The notes: generated by a model from the sequence alone, not told the origin. 64,000 nucleotides of DNA from Alphaproteobacteria bacterium (GCA_018654745.1 JABILA010000071.1:62001-126000), one strand, 5' to 3'. Shown: positions 25,729 through 36,667, counted from the first letter of the stretch. Numbers and translations are program-made.

Positions 25729-27939
25729 ATGAATACTATTACTAACGCGCTAAAAATCGGAATTCGGGGAAGATTGGTATCCGGATACATGATAATAATT
25801 CTCATTCTTATTGCCGCAATCGCCGCGACCATGTGGCAAGTCAAAGGAATGCAAACGAATACACAACGGATTGTTGAGCTTCGTATGCCCACTGCCGCTG
25901 CAAGCGCCGGCATGGTCAATAACATCAACGCCTCGCTGGCTGCCTTGCGGGGCTGGATGTTGACAGGAAATAAAATCTTCAAGAATCAAAGGGCTATTGT
26001 CTGGCAGGATATCGCAAGAACATCCGCAGAAATGGACCAATATTCCCTCAACTGGACAAATCCTGCCAATGTCGAAAACTGGGAGTCTTTCAAGGCAACC
26101 CTTGCAGAGTTCAAGGCGGCACAGACGAAAACAGAAAAGATCGCGCACAGCCCGGACGAGCATCCCGCAACCAAAATGCTGGTAACAGAGGCAGCCCCCC
26201 GTGCCGCCGTTCTGTCACGGGAAATCACGGCCATGATCAACATCGAGGCAACGCTGGTGCCAACGACGGAACGCCGGGCGTTGCTGATTTCCATGGCTAA
26301 CTTTCGCGGCAGCCTTGGTCTGGGCCTGGCAAACATCCGCGCCTATCTGCTGACTGGCGACAAAAAATTTGAAAAAATCTTCAACAGGTTCTGGGCAACA
26401 AATCAAAAAGCCTTTGGTCAAATAGGTGAAGCCAGCTACTTGTTGGGACCGGAACAGCAGGCGTCTTTCGGCAAGCTGGTGGCAGCGAGAAAGAACTTTG
26501 CACCGCTACCAGCCAAAATGTTTGCTATCCGTGGGTCAAAAAAATGGAACATGGCCAACTATACTTTGGTAACCGAAGCGGCGCCCAGAGCAGGCAAACT
26601 GCTGACAATCCTTTCTGGTCCAGCAGCAAGTGATGGCATCCGTAGTGGCGGCATGGTCGACAATCAGAAAGCCTTGCTTACCAGGGATGGTGATCAGGCT
26701 GCCAAAGACGCCAAAAGCCTGATTACATTGCTTTGGATATTGCTTGTGGCGGGCATTGTGATCGCTGCAATCGTCAGCATTGTCAGTGCCAGGTCCATTG
26801 TCGGTCCAATCAAATCCATAATTTCCGTCATGGAAGAACTGACCAACGGAAATCTGGAAGTCGTCATTCAGGGTCTTGAACGATCCGATGAAAATGGCGA
26901 TATGGCACGGGCTGTTGAAATCTTTCAACAAAACGCCGTCGAAAAAACCCGCCTGGAAGAAGAAGAGAAAAAGGCGACCGCAGAGCGTCTGCGGCTGGAA
27001 CAGGCAGATCGAGAGCGCGAAGCGGAAGACAACGAACGTCGGGCCAGGCGTCAGGAACAAATCGCCAAGCTGACAAATGAGTTCAGTGAGACAGCTGAAA
27101 AAGCGCTGGGTGCTGTTGCTTCACAATCCGAAGAGATGAAAACGTCGGCGCAGTCCATGGCCAAAATTGCCGGAGACACCGAAAGCGAAAGCATCAATGT
27201 AGCCTCCGCCGCAGAACAGGCGACGGTAAGTGTTCAGACAGTTGCCAGTGCATCCGAAGAACTGACATCTTCAATCGGTGAAATCAGTCGTCAGGTTTCT
27301 CATTCGGCTGAAATTGCCAGCAAAGCTGTTGATGCTGCCACCATCACCAATGATACCATTCAGGAGCTGGCTGAAGGATCCAAGAGAATTGGCGAGGTCA
27401 TTAATCTGATCAACGACATCGCTGAACAGACAAACTTGTTGGCTCTGAATGCAACGATTGAAGCTGCCCGGGCCGGAGACGCAGGCAAAGGCTTTGCCGT
27501 GGTGGCCTCGGAAGTCAAAAACCTTGCCAATCAAACGGCAAAGGCAACTGAGGATATTGGCGAACAGATTTCCTCAATCCAGGGATCAACCGGTGAAGCC
27601 GTATCTGCCATCGCGTCAATTTCGTCAACCATCAGCGAGATGAACGAAATTGCCACAACCATTGCCTCTGCGGTGGAAGAGCAGGGTGCGGCAACGAATG
27701 AAATCAGTCGCAATGTTCAGGAAGCTGCGACCGGTACGGCGGATGTGTCGCAAAGCATTATTTCGGTCAAAAGTGGTGCCGAAAAAACTGGAGAAGCATC
27801 CGGTGCTGTGCAAAATTCGGCCCAGCAACTATCAGACCAGTTCAATTCGTTCCGGTCCGAGATCGAAGGCTTCCTCGCGGACATCAAGGAAGCATCACAG
27901 CAAGGGCTGCCTGCTTCAAATCAGCAGGCTGCCGAATAA
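25729..27939 (+). CDS. Methyl-accepting chemotaxis protein with HBM-type sensor domain
   Basis: A 736-residue chemoreceptor. Transmembrane helices lie at about 16-37 and 330-352, enclosing a 290-residue all-helical periplasmic region that fits the helical bimodular (HBM) fold of receptors for organic acids; the [13 protein letters not shown] start is typical. HAMP follows, then the cytoplasmic hairpin, with the conserved tip ([19 protein letters not shown]) near residue 564. No CheR-binding C-terminal pentapeptide is seen. ATG 25729 is preferred over an upstream ATG at 25645. The 283-base AT-rich region upstream contains no gene. Confidence 0.9.
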   Translation: MNTITNALKIGIRGRLVSGYMIIILILIAAIAATMWQVKGMQTNTQRIVELRMPTAAASAGMVNNINASLAALRGWMLTGNKIFKNQRAIVWQDIARTSAEMDQYSLNWTNPANVENWESFKATLAEFKAAQTKTEKIAHSPDEHPATKMLVTEAAPRAAVLSREITAMINIEATLVPTTERRALLISMANFRGSLGLGLANIRAYLLTGDKKFEKIFNRFWATNQKAFGQIGEASYLLGPEQQASFGKLVAARKNFAPLPAKMFAIRGSKKWNMANYTLVTEAAPRAGKLLTILSGPAASDGIRSGGMVDNQKALLTRDGDQAAKDAKSLITLLWILLVAGIVIAAIVSIVSARSIVGPIKSIISVMEELTNGNLEVVIQGLERSDENGDMARAVEIFQQNAVEKTRLEEEEKKATAERLRLEQADREREAEDNERRARRQEQIAKLTNEFSETAEKALGAVASQSEEMKTSAQSMAKIAGDTESESINVASAAEQATVSVQTVASASEELTSSIGEISRQVSHSAEIASKAVDAATITNDTIQELAEGSKRIGEVINLINDIAEQTNLLALNATIEAARAGDAGKGFAVVASEVKNLANQTAKATEDIGEQISSIQGSTGEAVSAIASISSTISEMNEIATTIASAVEEQGAATNEISRNVQEAATGTADVSQSIISVKSGAEKTGEASGAVQNSAQQLSDQFNSFRSEIEGFLADIKEASQQGLPASNQQAAE

Positions 27940-27962
27940 GCGCGATTTTGACATCCTGATTT

Positions 27963-27996
27963 GCGGGGGCGGAAACATCCGCTCCCGCATTTTTTG
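27963..27996 (+). terminator. Rho-independent terminator after the chemoreceptor gene
   Basis: An 11-pair stem (27963-27973 with 27978-27988, one G-T pair) with a 4-base loop is followed by a T-run (27990-27995). It lies between two convergent genes and ends the chemoreceptor transcript. Confidence 0.85.
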
Positions 27997-28000
27997 TTCA

Positions 28001-28603
28001 TCAGGCGTCCCAGGCGCTGACATTTTTTACAATCAAGGCAAAGCGATCCGATAAAGCCACCAGTGCGGCCCGGTGCAAATCTTCTGCCGCCAGCACACCA
28101 CCCTGCCCGTCCGGCAAATCACGTGTGGCACAAGCGGTATCAACCACAGTATTTGAATAGCCCAGATCCATGGCAACGCGCGCCGTCGACGAAATGCACA
28201 TATGGGTCATGAAACCCGCCAACACCAAAGACGTGCGCCCTGTGGCTTCCAGCACCGCATGCAGGTCCGTTCCGGCGAAGGCATTGGGCAAAGCTTTTGC
28301 AACAATGGTTTCACCCGAAACCGGCGTAACCTCGGCAGCTTCTTCGCCGCTGGGTCCTTCCGGATCAAACATGCCACCGCCTGCCGGGCCATGATGTACC
28401 ACATGCACGACCGGTGCGCCCGCAGCGCGCGCCATATCCAGCAATTTGGCACATTCCTTCAACGCAGGTGCCACAGCTGGCAAGGCAAGTGCACCATCAA
28501 CATATTCCTGCTGACAATCGATCAGAACAAGGATTGCGTCATCCCATGTTGGCGGTGACGTATTGGCACCCGCCATTTCAAGCAGCGTTTTTGGGGTCGA
28601 CAT
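28001..28603 (-). CDS. Isochorismatase-family cysteine hydrolase
   Basis: A 200-residue alpha/beta hydrolase of the isochorismatase/nicotinamidase superfamily. The catalytic triad is visible: Asp in VLIDCQQEYV (near 28), Lys in IVAKALPNAF and Cys in GFMTHMCISSTARVA (near 140). Substrates in this family include isochorismate, nicotinamide, carbamoylsarcosine and N-substituted ureas; nothing here picks one. It is a single gene. Confidence 0.87.
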   Translation of the reverse strand: MSTPKTLLEMAGANTSPPTWDDAILVLIDCQQEYVDGALALPAVAPALKECAKLLDMARAAGAPVVHVVHHGPAGGGMFDPEGPSGEEAAEVTPVSGETIVAKALPNAFAGTDLHAVLEATGRTSLVLAGFMTHMCISSTARVAMDLGYSNTVVDTACATRDLPDGQGGVLAAEDLHRAALVALSDRFALIVKNVSAWDA

Positions 28604-28788
28604 GTATGCTTTCCCTCGATCAATTCGATCAACTCAATTGACCAAGATTACGCCAGGCACATCCTTATGACCATATCAGATATTATCTATGTCCGACGTG
28701 CCTTTTGACTGATCCCTGGTCAACCACTGCTACGCCTCAGGAAAGCGCAAACAGTCTTCTCGCAGAATATTCAATGTGATACCAGTAT

Positions 28789-29418
28789 TCATCCGCAGGG
28801 CACAGGATAGGTAAAGCTGCCAGATTTGTATGATTTGTTCGCTTCAAAGCAAGTCACGTTGTGCGATCCATTCGCCCAATACAAGTGAGGGTTTACAGCC
28901 CATCCACCATCGTGAAGAAAGTATGCCCGGCCCCAAGAATTCCCTTTGGCATTTTTTTCCCGATATTCACGACCGACTTGAAAATGAAGATGGCGAACGC
29001 CAGCTATACAACGGAACGACTCATAATTGTTGCCCAGACGAGCGACAGGTTGACCGCGCTTTATCTGATCACCCTCAGCCACCAAAAAATCCTCCACATG
29101 ACCGTAGAGTGCCACGATTTTTTTACCATCCTGATCCTTGCCGTGATCCACTGCGATCGTTGGCCCCCAACATGCTTCTACTGTTGCTTCCAGGACCGTG
29201 CCATCTGCGACGGCCAATATGAGTTGGCCATCGTCACCTTTGATATCGATGCCTTGATGCTGCGTTCTTCTGTTCTTGCCACTAATGCCTGTCCAGCTCT
29301 GGAAATCTGACGCAATTGTCGGCGCACCTGGTGGGTATTGAATTGGTATGTCAGGAGTTGTCTTGCAGCCCACCAGCCCGAACATGACAACAGACATTAA
29401 TATAAGGGTGTTTTTCAC
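28789..29418 (-). CDS. M23 (LytM-type) lipoprotein
   Basis: A 209-residue lipoprotein with a type II signal peptide (lipobox LVGC, Cys18). The LytM domain retains HQGIDIKG with the first zinc His and Asp and HLHFQVG with the second His pair, so it may be an active peptidoglycan endopeptidase rather than an EnvC-like activator. It lies upstream of, and in the same direction as, no other gene; glmS lies to its right. Possible cell-wall link with the nearby glmS-glmU pair. Confidence 0.85.
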   Translation of the reverse strand: MKNTLILMSVVMFGLVGCKTTPDIPIQYPPGAPTIASDFQSWTGISGKNRRTQHQGIDIKGDDGQLILAVADGTVLEATVEACWGPTIAVDHGKDQDGKKIVALYGHVEDFLVAEGDQIKRGQPVARLGNNYESFRCIAGVRHLHFQVGREYREKNAKGNSWGRAYFLHDGGWAVNPHLYWANGSHNVTCFEANKSYKSGSFTYPVPCG

Positions 29419-29526
29419 AGAAATTCTCCAAACTCAAACATAACTAACGAGACAAACATCAGTTCTCCCTTGGCCAAAAGTCAGGCAAGGATATGTATTA
29501 ACAACACTATAACGATAAAAACCGTC

Positions 29527-31350
29527 CTACTCCACCGTCACCGACTTGGCCAAATTCCTGGGCTGGTCCACATCCGTGCCTTTGGCAACAGCGACGTGGT
29601 ATGCCAACAACTGCACGGGCAACGCATAAAGAATGGGTGCAACAAACGGATCAACCGTTGGCAAGGCAATGCTGGCTTCGGCGGCGTCACCGAGTTTGGC
29701 GATACCGGCGTCGTCGGACAGAAACACCACCCGTGCGCCGCGCGCCATGATTTCCTGCATGTTGGAGGCGGTTTTATCAAACAGCGCATCCGAAGGTGCG
29801 ATAACGATAACCGGCACACTTTCATCGATCAGGGCAATGGGACCGTGTTTCAATTCTCCGGCGGCAAAGCCTTCGGCATGGATGTAGGATATTTCCTTGA
29901 GCTTCAAGGCACCTTCAAGGGCAATTGGATAGCTGACGCCGCGCCCGATATACAAAATGTCCCGGGCTTCGCAGATATCCAGGGCCAGTTCGCGCAATCG
30001 TTCATCATGGTTGAGGACTTCGGCGGCACGGGACGGGACTTCGGCGATGGCCGCTGAAAGATGGGCTTCTTCGTCACTGTCTATGGCGCCACGGGCAACA
30101 GCTGTCGCAATAACGAAACAAGCCAGTGTCACCAGCTGACAGGTAAAGGCCTTGGTCGAGGCCACGCCGATTTCAGGACCGGCATGTGTTGGCAAGACAT
30201 AGTCGGCATCCCGTTCCATGGAGCTTTCGGGCACATTGACGATCACCGCCGTGTGCTGACCATGTTCCTTTGCATATTTCAAGGCCGCCAGGGTATCTGC
30301 GGTCTCGCCTGATTGTGAAATAAACAGGGCCAGACCACCTTCAACCAATGGGGCTGCGCGATAACGGAATTCCGAGGCGATGTCGATTTCAACGGCCAAA
30401 CCGGCGACTTGTTCAAACCAGTATTTGGCAATCATGGCAGCGTAAAAAGATGTCCCGCAGGCAATGATCGTAACTTTTGGCACGGAGGCCAGGTCAAAAG
30501 GTGCTTCGGGAATCTGGATAGTGCGGTTGGCGGGATTAAAATAAGTATTCAGGGTCTCACCGATAACCGCAGGCTGTTCATAGATTTCTTTCAGCATGAA
30601 GTGACGGTGATTGCCCTTGCCCACCAGGCCGCCAGAAACAGACGAGAGTTTGACTTCCCGTTCAACGACAACATCTTCTGCCGTGCGGATCTCTGCACCG
30701 GTGCGATTGAGGATTGCCCAGTCGCCTTCTTCCAGATAGGTCACGCGGTCGGACAACCCTGCAAGCGCCATGGCATCTGAACCCAGGTACATTTCACCGT
30801 CGCCCCAGCCAACGACCAAGGGTGATCCACGCCGGGCACCAATCATCAGGTTATGTTCGCCGGAGAAAATAATGGCCAGGGCAAAAGCACCTTCCAGTCG
30901 CTTGAGGGCCTTGCCCGTTGCTGTCACCGGGTCGTCGCCTTCTGCCATCATGTGCGAAATCAGTTGCACGACGACTTCTGTATCTGTGTCGGAAGCAAAA
31001 TTGCATCCGGCGTCTGCCAGTTCCACCCGGATTTCGCGGTAGTTTTCGATGATGCCATTGTGCACGAGCGCAACGCGGCTGGTGGCGTGGGGGTGCGCGT
31101 TGACTTCATTCGGCACGCCGTGTGTCGCCCAGCGGGTATGACCAATGCCAACATCGCCGCCAAGCGGGTCATCTGCCTGGCGGTTTTCAAGGTTGATCAG
31201 TTTGCCTTCCGCGCGGCGACGGTCAATATGTCCGTTAACCAGTGTGGCGATCCCGGCGCTGTCATATCCCCGGTATTCCAGGCGCCGCAACCCTTCGATC
31301 AGGCGGGGGGCTACGTCTGTCTCGCCAATTACGCCAACAATGCCGCACAT
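29527..31350 (-). CDS. glmS: Glutamine-fructose-6-phosphate aminotransferase (isomerizing)
   Basis: A 607-residue enzyme, full family length, that makes glucosamine 6-phosphate for peptidoglycan and LPS. The N-terminal Ntn glutaminase begins MCGIVGVIG (Cys2 nucleophile) and has LEYRGYDSAG. Two SIS domains follow, with FISQSGETADT and a C-terminal KGTDVDQPRNLAKSVTVE ending. It lies 2 bases downstream of glmU, a standard pairing. No glmS ribozyme is expected or seen, because the gene is inside the operon. Confidence 0.97.
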   Translation of the reverse strand: MCGIVGVIGETDVAPRLIEGLRRLEYRGYDSAGIATLVNGHIDRRRAEGKLINLENRQADDPLGGDVGIGHTRWATHGVPNEVNAHPHATSRVALVHNGIIENYREIRVELADAGCNFASDTDTEVVVQLISHMMAEGDDPVTATGKALKRLEGAFALAIIFSGEHNLMIGARRGSPLVVGWGDGEMYLGSDAMALAGLSDRVTYLEEGDWAILNRTGAEIRTAEDVVVEREVKLSSVSGGLVGKGNHRHFMLKEIYEQPAVIGETLNTYFNPANRTIQIPEAPFDLASVPKVTIIACGTSFYAAMIAKYWFEQVAGLAVEIDIASEFRYRAAPLVEGGLALFISQSGETADTLAALKYAKEHGQHTAVIVNVPESSMERDADYVLPTHAGPEIGVASTKAFTCQLVTLACFVIATAVARGAIDSDEEAHLSAAIAEVPSRAAEVLNHDERLRELALDICEARDILYIGRGVSYPIALEGALKLKEISYIHAEGFAAGELKHGPIALIDESVPVIVIAPSDALFDKTASNMQEIMARGARVVFLSDDAGIAKLGDAAEASIALPTVDPFVAPILYALPVQLLAYHVAVAKGTDVDQPRNLAKSVTVE

Positions 31351-31352
31351 AT

Positions 31353-32801
31353 TTATTTGCCCTCTTTGGTGTTATCTTGCTTGTCATTCTTCTGGCGCGA
31401 CTCTTTCGCCGCCTTGTAACGCTTGCGCAAACGCTCAGCGGCACCCGGCAGGTTTTTTTGCGAGACACGGGTCACAGCCAGGTCATTTTCGGGCACGTCA
31501 TTGCTGATCGTACTGCCAGCGCCAACGGTTGCGCCGTCCCCAATAGATACCGGTGCGACCAACGCAGAATTTGATCCGATGAAGGCCCCGGCACCTATGT
31601 CGGTGTGTGATTTGTTAAATCCGTCGTAATTACAAGTGATCGTGCCTGCACCAATATTGGCTTTTTCACCAATCCGGGCATCGCCGATATAGCTCAGGTG
31701 ATTGACCTTGGCACCGGCCTCTACTTTGGCCTTTTTGATTTCCACAAAGTTGCCAACACGGGTGTCTTCACCCAGATCAGCACCCGGTCGCAAGCGCGCA
31801 AATGGGCCAATGACCGCACCACTGGCTATCGTCGCTCCCTCAATATGGCTGAATGCCTTGATCGTCACATTGTCCGCAACCACCACGCCGGGCCCAAAGA
31901 ACACATTTGGTTCGATCCGTGTGTCGCGACCAACAATCGTGTCCGCGCTGAACCACACAGTGCCGGGATCGACCATTGTTGCACCTGCTGTCATGGCTTT
32001 TGCACGCAGCCGGTCCTGCAAGGCGGCCTCAGCAGCAGCCAGGGCGCTGCGATGATCGACACCCATAACTTCCTGCTCGTCCCCTTCAACAACAGCAGAG
32101 ACCCGGCCCATCTTGCCAGCCTCAGCGATGATGTCCGTGAGGTAATATTCACCCTTGGCATTGTCGTTGCCAATGGCCGCCAACAGATCAAAAGCGACGG
32201 TCCCATCCAGAACCATGACCCCGCCGTTGCATAGATCAACGGCTTTCTCTTCTGCGTTCGCATCACGTGCTTCGACGATCCGCGTCAGATGATCGTCACC
32301 GTCCACAATCAAGCGACCATACAGAGCCGGATCAGCAGGCCGAAAGCCGAAGACCACAACAGCCGGATCATCAGACTCGTGCCGGCGATCGATCATGGAT
32401 TGCAGGGTTTCCGGACGCATCAACGGCGTATCACCGTAGACAACCAGGATGTCACCGCCAAAATCTTTCAGTGCCTCACGCGCCTGAAGCACAGCATGAC
32501 CGGTTCCCCGGGGCGGGTCCTGAATGGCGACTTCTGCCTTTTCAGATATCGCAAGTGCTGCCACATCATCCTGTCCGGCCCCGGCAACGACGACAATCCT
32601 CGACGCTTTCAATTCGGAAACAGACGCCAGAACATGGCCCAACAAGGAGCGGCCAGCTATTTCATGCAGAACTTTGGACGTGGCAGAGTTCATTCGAGTG
32701 CTGTGGCCAGCGGCCAGGACAATAGCGGCAAATTCGGAAGATGCAGTCGGCAAGGAAACCTCGGTATTCGTGTTCGCGCCGGAAACGGTCTGAAATCGCA
32801 T
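31353..32801 (-). CDS. glmU: Bifunctional GlmU (GlcN-1-P acetyltransferase / GlcNAc-1-P uridyltransferase)
   Basis: A 482-residue enzyme producing UDP-GlcNAc. The pyrophosphorylase domain has VLAAGHSTRMNSATSKVL and VVYGDTPLM. The C-terminal left-handed beta-helix has VNHLSYIGDARIGEKANIGA and ITCNYDGFNKSHTDIG with the acetyltransferase residues. About 20 extra residues precede the usual start, and the C-terminus ends in a charged Lys/Asp-rich tail. It heads the glmU-glmS operon. Confidence 0.96.
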   Translation of the reverse strand: MRFQTVSGANTNTEVSLPTASSEFAAIVLAAGHSTRMNSATSKVLHEIAGRSLLGHVLASVSELKASRIVVVAGAGQDDVAALAISEKAEVAIQDPPRGTGHAVLQAREALKDFGGDILVVYGDTPLMRPETLQSMIDRRHESDDPAVVVFGFRPADPALYGRLIVDGDDHLTRIVEARDANAEEKAVDLCNGGVMVLDGTVAFDLLAAIGNDNAKGEYYLTDIIAEAGKMGRVSAVVEGDEQEVMGVDHRSALAAAEAALQDRLRAKAMTAGATMVDPGTVWFSADTIVGRDTRIEPNVFFGPGVVVADNVTIKAFSHIEGATIASGAVIGPFARLRPGADLGEDTRVGNFVEIKKAKVEAGAKVNHLSYIGDARIGEKANIGAGTITCNYDGFNKSHTDIGAGAFIGSNSALVAPVSIGDGATVGAGSTISNDVPENDLAVTRVSQKNLPGAAERLRKRYKAAKESRQKNDKQDNTKEGK

Positions 32802-33023
32802 ATCAGCGCAAAAAAATTGTCAAAAATTGCTGTTTTATCTTGTCACGGGACACAGTCCCATGAATAAAGAAGCAACCAAAATTCACCGGCGTAATTCCGG
32901 CAGATATCGCCACACTGTTTGCCATACCTGCGCTGTGCCGCCAAGTCACGTTTTATAACCATTTCTTACCGCTTCCGCCAGAACGCCTCCCGGACAGGCG
33001 CCTGGTAAAATTTCAGGACAGAC

Positions 33024-33716
33024 ATGACTTTTCCCGTTTATGAAGCCCCTCTACCCTCCGCCGTTATCTTTGATCTTGATGGCACACTTGTTGACAGTGC
33101 GCCCGATCTGCTACCAGCCACCAATCATGCCTTAAGCATCATTGGGCGTGCGCCTGTTTCGCTCGAAGCCTTGCGCGGCATGGTGGGCGGTGGCTTGCGC
33201 CAGATGATAAACCTGGGTGCACAGGCATCCGGCGGTCCTGTTGAAGAAAACACGCTGGACCGCCTGTTGGCTGCTGGCATGGTGCACTATGCCGACCACA
33301 TCAGCGATAACACGACAATATATGAAGGCGTGATCGAAAATCTTGAAGCCCTGGCCGCTGCAAATGTTCCCATGGCCGTCTGCACCAACAAGACAGCTCA
33401 TTTTGCCCGACGCCTGATTGATGACTTGCGCCTGACACCTTATTTCAAAGCCGTACTGGGCGGGGATTCGCTGGCTGTGCGAAAGCCGGACGGCGAACAT
33501 ATCCTGACAGCCATCCGCGACGCGGGGGCCAACCCGGCCGATGCAGTCATGGTCGGTGATTCCATTACCGACGTTGACGCCGCCCGTAACGCCAATGTGC
33601 CCGTTGTCCTGGTATCCTTCGGCTATACCGTGACCCCGGCACGCGAGCTGGGTGCCGATGCGGTAATCGATCATTTTCAGGAACTGCCACAGGCATTGGC
33701 CAGCCTGAAGGAATGA
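33024..33716 (+). CDS. gph: Phosphoglycolate phosphatase (HAD superfamily)
   Basis: A 230-residue HAD hydrolase. Motif I is FDLDGTLVDSAPD (residues 13-25), motif II CTNKT, motif III around VRKPDGEH and motif IV VGDSITDVDAA. A four-helix cap lies between motifs I and II, as in Gph, which clears 2-phosphoglycolate. Other phosphatase specificities are possible. It is divergent from glmU across 222 bases in which I see no other gene. Confidence 0.88.
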   Translation: MTFPVYEAPLPSAVIFDLDGTLVDSAPDLLPATNHALSIIGRAPVSLEALRGMVGGGLRQMINLGAQASGGPVEENTLDRLLAAGMVHYADHISDNTTIYEGVIENLEALAAANVPMAVCTNKTAHFARRLIDDLRLTPYFKAVLGGDSLAVRKPDGEHILTAIRDAGANPADAVMVGDSITDVDAARNANVPVVLVSFGYTVTPARELGADAVIDHFQELPQALASLKE

Positions 33717-33745
33717 ACTACCTTTTGTAGGATAATATAATAAAG

Positions 33746-34750
33746 GTGGGATTGATGGACGACCTGATCAGGGATTTGCCCAAGGCAGAACTGCATTTGC
33801 ATATTGAAGGTTCGCTGGAACCAGAGTTGCTGTTCAGCATCGCAGCACGTAACAAGATTGATATTCCTTACGCCAGTGTTGAAGAATTACGTCAGGCCTA
33901 TCGCTTTTCCAATCTGCAGGAATTTTTGGATATTTATTACCAGGGCATGAATGTCTTGCAGACAGAAGAGGACTATTTCGATCTCACAGCGGCCTATCTG
34001 GCCCGATGTGCTGCAGACAATGTCCGTCATGTTGAAATATTTTTTGACCCTCAGGGCCATACGGAACGCGAGGTCTCCTTTGACACGGTGATCAAGGGCA
34101 TCATTGCCGGTCTTGAAGATGGAGAAAAAAGACATGGTATCACCTGGTGCCTGATCATGAGCTTTCTCAGGCACCTGAGTGAAGAAGATGGCTTTGCAAC
34201 CTTGAAACAGGCCGAGCCGTGGCTTGATCGTCTTACCGGTGTCGGTCTGGACAGTTCCGAGACGGGACATCCGCCAGCCAAATTTGCGAAACTGTTTGCG
34301 GCGTGCCGTGAAAAAGGCCTGAAGCTTTGCATGCATGCCGGTGAAGAAGGCCCGCCCGAATATGTTCACCAGGCTATTTTCGACATCGCTGTTGACCGGA
34401 TAGACCACGGCAACCGCGCCATGGAAGATCCTGAACTGATTGCGGCAATAGTCGAAAAAGGACTGACCCTGACGGTTTGCCCGCTGTCCAATACAGCGCT
34501 AAAAGTCATCGATGGTATCGAAAGCAGCCCGGTCGCAGAAATGCTGGGGGCTGGCATCTCTGCCACGATCAATTCAGATGATCCGGCTTATTTTGGTGGC
34601 TATATCGGTGCCAATTATCAGGCCGTGGCAGATGGATTAAAACTGGATCGTGCCGCAATGAAGCAACTGGCGATCAACAGCTTTGCAGGATCCTTCCTGT
34701 CCGAAGACGCCAAGGCAGATCACATCAAGGCGATTAACGACCTGCCCTGA
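33746..34750 (+). CDS. Adenine deaminase (Aah1-like) / adenosine deaminase family protein
   Basis: A 334-residue metal-dependent purine deaminase. Zinc ligands and catalytic residues: HLHIEGS (residues 17-23), the KLCMHAGEEG His/Glu pair, DRIDHGN and NSDDPAYF. Stretches such as EIFFDPQGHT and MSFLRHLSEEDGF resemble the fungal/proteobacterial adenine deaminase branch more than mammalian-type adenosine deaminase, so adenine to hypoxanthine is the favoured reaction. It starts 30 bases after gph and is probably cotranscribed. Confidence 0.88.
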   Translation: MGLMDDLIRDLPKAELHLHIEGSLEPELLFSIAARNKIDIPYASVEELRQAYRFSNLQEFLDIYYQGMNVLQTEEDYFDLTAAYLARCAADNVRHVEIFFDPQGHTEREVSFDTVIKGIIAGLEDGEKRHGITWCLIMSFLRHLSEEDGFATLKQAEPWLDRLTGVGLDSSETGHPPAKFAKLFAACREKGLKLCMHAGEEGPPEYVHQAIFDIAVDRIDHGNRAMEDPELIAAIVEKGLTLTVCPLSNTALKVIDGIESSPVAEMLGAGISATINSDDPAYFGGYIGANYQAVADGLKLDRAAMKQLAINSFAGSFLSEDAKADHIKAINDLP

Positions 34751-34753
34751 GTT

Positions 34754-36667
34754 CTATTTCTTCTGCAATCCAGCCGACTGCTTCAGAAGACCGGTTCGGA
34801 AATACAAGGCTGCTGACTGGTACCAGGAAATTGCTTCGTCAATCAATTCTGCATCCGAGGACAATGTCGTGCCATCTTTCGAAGCGGGCAATCCCTTTTG
34901 CACGACAGGCTCCTGCCTCACATCCAGGACAACCAAACGGTCATCCTTCAAGTAACCCAGTTTTTGATAGGTGCTGATAAAAGCCCGTTCGCGACCCGGT
35001 TTCAAAGTGAACATGTCATAGCCGAAAAACCGGCTGGAGTAGTCCAGTCCCAGCCAGCCCAGCAGCGTTGGACCAATGTCGATCTGGCTCATCAACCGAT
35101 CCATGGTCCCTGGCTTGATCAAATCAGGGGCGTACCAAACCATGGGAATGTGGTAACGCGACAGCGGCAAATCGGTCTTGCCTGCAGCCTTCGCGGTATG
35201 GTCCGAGACGATAATAAACAAGGTGTTTTTGAACCAGGGTTTATCGGCTGCACGCCTGAGAAAATCACCGATGGCCCAATCCGTATACTGGACAGCACCT
35301 TCGCGCTTTTTTTGAGGCTGTTCGACGCGACCTTCCGGGAATGTATAGGGGCGATGGTTTGATGTCGTCATGACGTGGGCAAAAAACCGTTTACCATTGG
35401 CGAACTCGCGATCGATCCGTGTCATCGCCAGTGTATAAAGGTCTTCGTCCGCAATGCCCCAGATGTTTTCTGCATGCACCTTGATGCCTTCGTTATCGAC
35501 ATCCGTCCGGTCCGCAACGTTAAATCCGTTCCCGGCAAAATAGGCATTCATATTATCGAAAAACCCATAGCCGCCATAAACCCACCAGGGCGTCCAGCCT
35601 TTATCCTTCAAGGTGCCGCCAAGATTGACCAGGCCATCATTGTCCGGCCTGCGCACAATACTTTGCCCCGGCGTCGGCGGTGTGCCGACACTCAATGCCT
35701 CGAGGCCACGCACGGTGCGGGTGCCGGTCGCATAAAGTTTCGTAAACCACAGTCCCTTGTCGGCCAGCTTGTCCAGTTCAGGTGTCAAATTATCCTTGTT
35801 CCCGAAGCGGCCGACATAGTCCGCCGATAAACTTTCGACGGACACGAGGACCACGTTCACATCTTTCATCGGGCTGTGGGCTGCAATCTTTCGTTCAATG
35901 CCTGTATCGGACACAAATGTGGCACCGGGCTGTTCAACCAGGGCACGGATCCCCGGGTCCAGATCACTTGCCTTCAAGGTTGGATAGTATTTTTCGTAGT
36001 CCAGCTGGTTGTGCCGATAGGCGTGAAACAGCGCATAAAAACCGTTGTTGGAAAGCTGGGTTACAAAGGCGTTTGATTTTGTCTCCGCCGATTTTTGATC
36101 CACAAAGAAGAAACCCAATGCCGCCACCAGTGCGACTGCAACCACCCGGCTCCATCGACGCAACCAGGGGGCCTGAATATCTTTGCCGCCCCGTGGCCAA
36201 CTGATCCAGGTAATCACCAGACAAATGGCCACGATAATCGATGTCCACAAATTGATCGGGTAGCTTTCCCTGATATTGCCGATCACTTCGTGGGTGTAGA
36301 CCAGATAATCAACGGCAATAAAATCAAAACGATTGCCAAATTCAGCCCAGAATGTGAATTCCGCCGTTGCAACAACACTGAACAGCACAAGATAACCGCA
36401 GCCTGCCAGGGCGGCCCATCGGCTTTCCCATTTGTGCAAGCGGTGGTCGCGATGCCATTCCGGCATAGCGGCGTCATAGATGGCCCATGGTGCCAGAAAC
36501 CAGGGAAGAACCGTAATATCAAACAGCAGACCCACGCCGTAAAAGCGCAACCATTCAAAAACGCTGAAGCTGCCACCGCTAAAGATTGCGAGGCCCGTGC
36601 GCGTTGCAAAGGAAACAAGCAAAAAGCTAACAGCGATCCAGATCAGCCGTTTTACGCCTCGGGTCAT
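34754..36667 (-). CDS. LTA synthase-like membrane sulfatase (phosphoglycerol/phosphoethanolamine transferase type)
   Basis: A 637-residue inner-membrane protein: five predicted N-terminal helices (to about residue 180), then an extracytoplasmic sulfatase domain. VLVSVESLSADYVGRFGN carries the first metal site, the nucleophile Thr is in TGTRTVRGLEA, and IVSDHTAKA holds the C-terminal Asp-His. Relatives transfer phosphoglycerol to glucans (OpgB) or act in envelope polymer modification. The stop lies 4 bases from the convergent deaminase stop. Confidence 0.85.
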   Translation of the reverse strand: MTRGVKRLIWIAVSFLLVSFATRTGLAIFSGGSFSVFEWLRFYGVGLLFDITVLPWFLAPWAIYDAAMPEWHRDHRLHKWESRWAALAGCGYLVLFSVVATAEFTFWAEFGNRFDFIAVDYLVYTHEVIGNIRESYPINLWTSIIVAICLVITWISWPRGGKDIQAPWLRRWSRVVAVALVAALGFFFVDQKSAETKSNAFVTQLSNNGFYALFHAYRHNQLDYEKYYPTLKASDLDPGIRALVEQPGATFVSDTGIERKIAAHSPMKDVNVVLVSVESLSADYVGRFGNKDNLTPELDKLADKGLWFTKLYATGTRTVRGLEALSVGTPPTPGQSIVRRPDNDGLVNLGGTLKDKGWTPWWVYGGYGFFDNMNAYFAGNGFNVADRTDVDNEGIKVHAENIWGIADEDLYTLAMTRIDREFANGKRFFAHVMTTSNHRPYTFPEGRVEQPQKKREGAVQYTDWAIGDFLRRAADKPWFKNTLFIIVSDHTAKAAGKTDLPLSRYHIPMVWYAPDLIKPGTMDRLMSQIDIGPTLLGWLGLDYSSRFFGYDMFTLKPGRERAFISTYQKLGYLKDDRLVVLDVRQEPVVQKGLPASKDGTTLSSDAELIDEAISWYQSAALYFRTGLLKQSAGLQKK